A DNA stretch of 58,618 bases from Anaerorudis cellulosivorans (GTDB lineage Bacteria; Bacteroidota; Bacteroidia; Bacteroidales; Dysgonomonadaceae). The translations under genes and the position numbers were made by a program. This document shows, one piece after another, positions 52,685 to 58,618 of the stretch (positions are counted from its first letter, which is position 1; each line of letters opens with the position of its first letter). The DNA is taken from NCBI RefSeq assembly GCF_025943985.1, contig NZ_JAPCWE010000018.1:1-58618 (forward strand). Direction: 5' to 3'. The notes below the pieces were generated by a model. It saw only the letters and a list, made by a program, of their open reading frames with translations. It was not told where the DNA came from and did not search any database.

Positions 52685-55600
52685 ACTTCAATTCCTCCTG
52701 TGCGATTAAGAGTTATCTGATCAATTAAAGAAGGACTAGCTGCTTCCTTTAATGTTTCAATTCCTTCTGGTGCGATTAAGAGTCTTGATTTTTCGGGCAA
52801 TTGGTATGCAAAGGGATGCAGTTTCAATTCCTTCTGGTGCGATTAAGAGTGTCGCCGAACAGGTATATAACGAAAGAAAAAATGACCGTTTCAATTCCTT
52901 CTGGTGCGATTAAGAGTTTTCCCCTGAATGATATCCGCTAATTCCTCAACGGTTTCAATTCCTTCTGGTGCGATTAAGAGGTAATACCGATAATTAAACA
53001 ACTCGGCGACATATCGAGTTTCAATTCCTTCTGGTGCGATTAAGAGCTTTCCCTAAATCTGAAATTACTTATTCAGATATGAGGTTTCAATTCCTTCTGG
53101 TGCGATTAAGAGAAAAGACAGGATTACAAAAAACTATCAAAAAAAAGTTTCAATTCCTTCTGGTGCGATTAAGAGCGTGCATGAGTTATTGCCGTTTTTC
53201 TTCGACGAATGTTTCAATTCCTTCTGGTGCGATTAAGAGACCGGTCAGGGCTTTCGTGTAACGCAGAAATACATGTTTCAATTCCTTCTGGTGCGATTAA
53301 GAGTGCATCTTCAACCGTAATCTCTTTTATCTTGCTTTTGTTTCAATTCCTTCTGGTGCGATTAAGAGATGCATATTGCATATGCTAATATAGAAGCTGT
53401 TAAGTTTCAATTCCTTCTGGTGCGATTAAGAGAACAAACCTCTCAATTTACCCTGACATAAAAAGGCGGTTTCAATTCCTTCTGGTGCGATTAAGAGATT
53501 CGAGAAACGATGGTTCATTTATGTTTTTAGTCAGTTTCAATTCCTTCTGGTGCGATTAAGAGATTGTTTTTTGCTGTGATTCGATTATCGACAACAGTGT
53601 TTCAATTCCTTCTGGTGCGATTAAGAGTAAAAATCGTTTGTTTCGATACCGAAAGATGTTTCAGTGTTTCAATTCCTTCTGGTGCGATTAAGAGCCTATT
53701 AACCACTCTCTAAACTGAATAAATAGTTTGTTTCAATTCCTTCTGGTGCGATTAAGAGTAGAAATATATTAGGAGATACAAGTTCTTCTATTAAGTTTCA
53801 ATTCCTTCTGGTGCGATTAAGAGGGGCGGATTGTGGGATGTGTTTACGCTAATGTTCGACTGTGGTTTCAATTCCTTCTGGTGCGATTAAGAGTTGCAAC
53901 GTGCAATACAGCACGCTTTAGATAATAAGTTTCAATTCCTTCTGGTGCGATTAAGAGGAATTATGAAAACAAAAATTATTATAAACCTATTCGTTTCAAT
54001 TCCTTCTGGTGCGATTAAGAGTTGTCCCTATTAGATTTGTTATTGTAGTAGCAAAATTGTTTCAATTCCTTCTGGTGCGATTAAGAGGGCAAGTACAAGG
54101 ATATCGAGAGCGACCCGTTCTTGGTTTCAATTCCTTCTGGTGCGATTAAGAGTTTCGGAGGGAAAGAAAGCGTTACACCGAAAATCCCAGTTTCAATTCC
54201 TTCTGGTGCGATTAAGAGAGGCCTAAGACGTCCCCTATACCGGCTATTGCACGCGTTTCAATTCCTTCTGGTGCGATTAAGAGATTCATCGTCATCTACC
54301 ATTTCTTCTGCTATAAGTTGTTTCAATTCCTTCTGGTGCGATTAAGAGAAATTAACTGGCAGGAAGTGCTGAACCGATTTTTTTGTTTCAATTCCTTCTG
54401 GTGCGATTAAGAGGACAAATCGAAGGAAGAAGTTGGAGACAAGGCAACAAGGTTTCAATTCCTTCTGGTGCGATTAAGAGAGGGTCAATGTCTTTATCAG
54501 ATATTACCGGGATAAGTTTCAATTCCTTCTGGTGCGATTAAGAGTCAACGAGAAAGAATACAATACTGAGCTGGAATACCGTTTCAATTCCTTCTGGTGC
54601 GATTAAGAGACGAGCTTAATTTCTTCACGCCGGAAAACAACCAATGCGTTTCAATTCCTTCTGGTGCGATTAAGAGTAATATCACGTGTAGGCTCGAATT
54701 TTTCCAATAATTGTTTCAATTCCTTCTGGTGCGATTAAGAGAAATTAACTGGCAGGAAGTGCTGAACCGATTTTTTTGTTTCAATTCCTTCTGGTGCGAT
54801 TAAGAGAGTCCCAAGGGCATGGGCAATTTTTTTATGGAATATAGTTTCAATTCCTTCTGGTGCGATTAAGAGTGTAATCCTTAATTATCGAAAATTTAAC
54901 GATAATTTAGTTTCAATTCCTTCTGGTGCGATTAAGAGACTTATTATATTAAATTCTTTATCGACAGCATACAACGTTTCAATTCCTTCTGGTGCGATTA
55001 AGAGACCCGGCAAAAGCGGTAATTCCGGAACACGAATATGTTTCAATTCCTTCTGGTGCGATTAAGAGATTCAACAGCAGATGAAGTAAAAGAATTGCTC
55101 GACAGTTTCAATTCCTTCTGGTGCGATTAAGAGTATTGCATACATAATTCCTCTAACTTCCGAATCGTGTTTCAATTCCTTCTGGTGCGATTAAGAGTAT
55201 TGCATACATAATTCCTCTAACTTCCGAATCGTGTTTCAATTCCTTCTGGTGCGATTAAGAGTAAAATGAATTTTGATATAATAATTTCGGCGATAATGTT
55301 TCAATTCCTTCTGGTGCGATTAAGAGACGTTATCGGTATATATGGCTCGTTCAGGTAATATGTGTTTCAATTCCTTCTGGTGCGATTAAGAGAAAGAAAA
55401 GCAAATGGAACATACCGAAATAGATGCCGTTTCAATTCCTTCTGGTGCGATTAAGAGATTTACTGCAATTTTGAAAGTTTTATCAGCCCATTTTGTTTCA
55501 ATTCCTTCTGGTGCGATTAAGAGGAGTAGATGCTCCGGTAGATGCTCCGGTAGATGCTTCCGTTTCAATTCCTTCTGGTGCGATTAAGAGCACGAAACGG

Positions 55601-58600
55601 AGTAAATTCTATTTGAATTTTATGTCGTTTCAATTCCTTCTGGTGCGATTAAGAGTGGCGAGACGTACGAGGATGTGTTCAATCGTGAATGGTTTCAATT
55701 CCTTCTGGTGCGATTAAGAGGCTGGCCGGGTTAACCACCTTCTGACAAATATACGCGTTTCAATTCCTTCTGGTGCGATTAAGAGCAGTAATTCTAAATC
55801 GAAATAGCCACCTTCTATCGGTTTCAATTCCTTCTGGTGCGATTAAGAGGCAAATGCAGATACCGAATGATCAAGTAAGAAGTAGTTTCAATTCCTTCTG
55901 GTGCGATTAAGAGATTTCCCTCAACCATCGCCCAGTCGGTATTATTCCGTTTCAATTCCTTCTGGTGCGATTAAGAGTCGCTGTCGGCATCCTCTATCTC
56001 CTCATTATTACCTTTTAGTTTCAATTCCTTCTGGTGCGATTAAGAGTTAGGCAGAAAAGAGATAGAGCTCAGGGAAAAGAGCAGTTTCAATTCCTTCTGG
56101 TGCGATTAAGAGTCCTTTGGGATTACTTGTTACTCTACTAACAGCAGGTTTCAATTCCTTCTGGTGCGATTAAGAGCCATTCATGGTTGAGATGCTTCTT
56201 AATCCTATCTCGTTTCAATTCCTTCTGGTGCGATTAAGAGCTGCTTCCTGTTTCAGCTATAGGAGGAACATTAAGGTTTCAATTCCTTCTGGTGCGATTA
56301 AGAGTTTGAGAGCTTCTAAATACAGCTTAACCTTTTGCGCGTTTCAATTCCTTCTGGTGCGATTAAGAGCTCTTCGGCGTCAACAATGCCGTCCGCGTAG
56401 GCCTGTTTCAATTCCTTCTGGTGCGATTAAGAGATTCCTTGCGTTGTGAAGGCTTCTCGGCCGCCGAAGTTTCAATTCCTTCTGGTGCGATTAAGAGATA
56501 GTTTTCATCTATTGAAAGCGAATACTGAACCTGGTTTCAATTCCTTCTGGTGCGATTAAGAGGTTCCATTCTTTTGAAATATCTGCATGAAGTCATTCAG
56601 CTGTTTCAATTCCTTCTGGTGCGATTAAGAGAAACAATTCATAACGTTGAAGCAGGGACGTATCGTGGTTTCAATTCCTTCTGGTGCGATTAAGAGTGGG
56701 ACACCACAGTCAGCGCAACAACTGCGACAAGAATGTTTCAATTCCTTCTGGTGCGATTAAGAGTAAAACGATTTTGATTTCGTCTATTTTTTTAAGCTTC
56801 AGGTTTCAATTCCTTCTGGTGCGATTAAGAGACAAACACCTTATTACGGCGGCAAGCTATTGCAGGGTTTCAATTCCTTCTGGTGCGATTAAGAGATCAT
56901 AGTTGCCTTCTAATGTTTTTTGAAAGTTTGTGTTTCAATTCCTTCTGGTGCGATTAAGAGCTCCAATGGGTAAACATTGCGTAACTGTGCAATCGTGTTT
57001 CAATTCCTTCTGGTGCGATTAAGAGATCCAACTCGCTTTATGAAAATAATTAACAGTTGTAGTTTCAATTCCTTCTGGTGCGATTAAGAGTTTTCGTCAC
57101 CTTGTAACTCGTTGCGGTAGCAATTGGTTTCAATTCCTTCTGGTGCGATTAAGAGCGATAATTTCCTTATTCACCGGGTTATCGTTTGTTTGTTTCAATT
57201 CCTTCTGGTGCGATTAAGAGCTCGAGATAGAGATAAAAGATAGTCAAGAAACGGCAGTTTCAATTCCTTCTGGTGCGATTAAGAGTATTTGCATCGTCAA
57301 ACATTCCCCGGATTTATTCTTGTTTCAATTCCTTCTGGTGCGATTAAGAGCATTTCAAATTACATCCCGAAAAGCGAATGAAAATCGCGTTTCAATTCCT
57401 TCTGGTGCGATTAAGAGACACGATAGCAATAAGGTACATTATCACATATCCACTGTTTCAATTCCTTCTGGTGCGATTAAGAGTAATCGATATTATTATC
57501 AATTGGTAATGGTTTATATTTAGTTTCAATTCCTTCTGGTGCGATTAAGAGTCTACATATGGAGCTTATAAAGCAGCTGTCGTTTTAGTGAGTTTCAATT
57601 CCTTCTGGTGCGATTAAGAGCCATAAGATTTTAATTTCCCATTCCTTGCCTTTTCGTGTTTCAATTCCTTCTGGTGCGATTAAGAGACCGGATAGGATAT
57701 TTGTTTACCGACCGTATTTTTTGAGTTTCAATTCCTTCTGGTGCGATTAAGAGGAAGAAATCGAAGAATTAAGAAAAAAGAATATACAAGGTTTCAATTC
57801 CTTCTGGTGCGATTAAGAGGGGAATTTCAGGACTGGGAAAATAATGTATTACGCTGAGAAGTTTCAATTCCTTCTGGTGCGATTAAGAGAATCTGGCATC
57901 AAATCAATATGGGACAAATCTCGGATGTTTCAATTCCTTCTGGTGCGATTAAGAGGGAAATTAGAATAATTAAATTTTAAAACCTTCCGGGTTTCAATTC
58001 CTTCTGGTGCGATTAAGAGTTGTAGGAGCAGGTGTAGGTGTGTTTTATCGGAATATGTTTCAATTCCTTCTGGTGCGATTAAGAGGTGCTGATAGTTGCA
58101 CCTAAACGTGTAGCCGAGACGGTTGTTTCAATTCCTTCTGGTGCGATTAAGAGAAAATCGTAAAAAAATATGTTACAAGAGGCGAACTTAGTTTCAATTC
58201 CTTCTGGTGCGATTAAGAGAATAATCACGGACGGAAAAGAAAATACGAGTACCCGTTTCAATTCCTTCTGGTGCGATTAAGAGGCGAGGCTTGTAAACAG
58301 AACGGCTGCCGCTGCAAGCTAGTTTCAATTCCTTCTGGTGCGATTAAGAGGCCTTTCGAGACGTACAGTTATAGTGATTTTAACGGTTTCAATTCCTTCT
58401 GGTGCGATTAAGAGTTTTTGTCTTCATAATGTTTTGTTTTAATTGTTGTTGTTTCAATTCCTTCTGGTGCGATTAAGAGAAACGAAACAAAGTGCTCGTA
58501 TGTCCCCCATCCGTTGTTTCAATTCCTTCTGGTGCGATTAAGAGATGTACAATGATTTTGTCAAAGATGCAAAGAACCTCCTATGTTTCAATTCCTTCTG

Positions 58601-58618
58601 GTGCGATTAAGAGAATGC
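52685..58618 (-). CRISPR. CRISPR array 2: about 90 intact repeats, continuing past the window
   Basis: A decayed 28-nt repeat (52685-52712, with base changes and one deletion) is followed by about 90 intact 29-nt repeats from 52754 to 58613, with spacers of about 34-38 nt. In plus-strand sense the repeat begins GTTTCAATTCCTTCT and ends GGTGCGATTAAGAG, so it differs from array 1 only in the first base. The minus-strand form ends ATTGAAAC, the canonical I-B handle. The decayed end and terminator lie at low coordinates, so the leader should be beyond 58618. Repeated spacers: 54349-54384 equals 54742-54777, and 55134-55168 equals 55198-55232. Spacers 56434-56468 and 58415-58450 also occur in array 1. 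Confidence 0.98.

Noticed and set aside
39451-58618. Plus-strand reading of the arrays
   Set aside because: The plus-strand repeat ends GATTAAGAG, not an ATTGAAAC-type handle. Decayed repeats and a terminator lie at low coordinates and the leader promoter at high coordinates, all of which support minus-strand reading.
1-58618. tRNA or rRNA genes
   Set aside because: I looked for tRNA-like T-loop patterns and rRNA-like blocks and saw none that I could support.

Overview
The window looks like a chromosome segment from a Bacteroidota bacterium, most likely order Bacteroidales. The reasons are a SusC/SusD glycan-uptake locus, promoters of the TTTG-N19-TAnnTTTG type, few Shine-Dalgarno sequences, a DUF3823 lipoprotein and a Bacteroidetes-type holin. 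I cannot name the genus. All coordinates and counts were made by eye.

1-2.4 kb is a repeat-rich, gene-poor edge. It holds a candidate integron gene cassette (773-1851) with an attC-like site and the 3' fragment of a WYL-type regulator. 2.4-10.8 kb is a five-gene plus-strand operon with one good promoter: NrfD-like membrane subunit, DmsA-like molybdopterin oxidoreductase, four-cluster ferredoxin subunit, TonB-dependent receptor, and a multi-pass membrane protein fused to a THEP1-type NTPase. It runs convergently into mobA. This suggests a respiratory molybdoenzyme made together with its own metal, cofactor or substrate uptake. 11-15.3 kb holds an EamA transporter, a HipA-like kinase/DUF3037 pair, and an isolated holin / lysozyme-like / lipoprotein lysis cassette with 18-nt repeats.

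15.6-37.7 kb is an AT-richer glycan island. On the minus strand one operon runs susC-susD-DUF3823-GH92-GH38-GH92-sulfatase. Divergently on the plus strand lie a mannose-6-phosphate-isomerase-like protein, an MFS sugar transporter and a ROK sugar kinase. A GntR/UTRA regulator sits between them, and a matching palindrome (ATATGT-N4-ACATAT) lies just downstream of the -7 element on both sides. Together this reads as capture, trimming, import and phosphorylation of mannose from a possibly sulfated alpha-mannoside.

38-58.6 kb is a type I-B CRISPR-Cas locus, all on the minus strand: cas6-cas8b-cas7-cas5-cas3-cas4-cas1-cas2, then array 1 (55 intact repeats). Array 2 (about 90 intact repeats, continuing past the window) lies upstream of cas6. 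Both arrays read right to left, as judged from the ATTGAAAC-type handle, decayed repeats at the low-coordinate ends, and a leader promoter beside cas2. An IS3-family element (37959-39442) has cut off the old end of array 1, leaving an orphan repeat at 37887. The two arrays differ by one base at the repeat edge and share at least two spacers. cas8b-cas7-cas5-cas3 are much more AT-rich than cas6 and cas4-cas1, which suggests that the interference genes were exchanged as a block.
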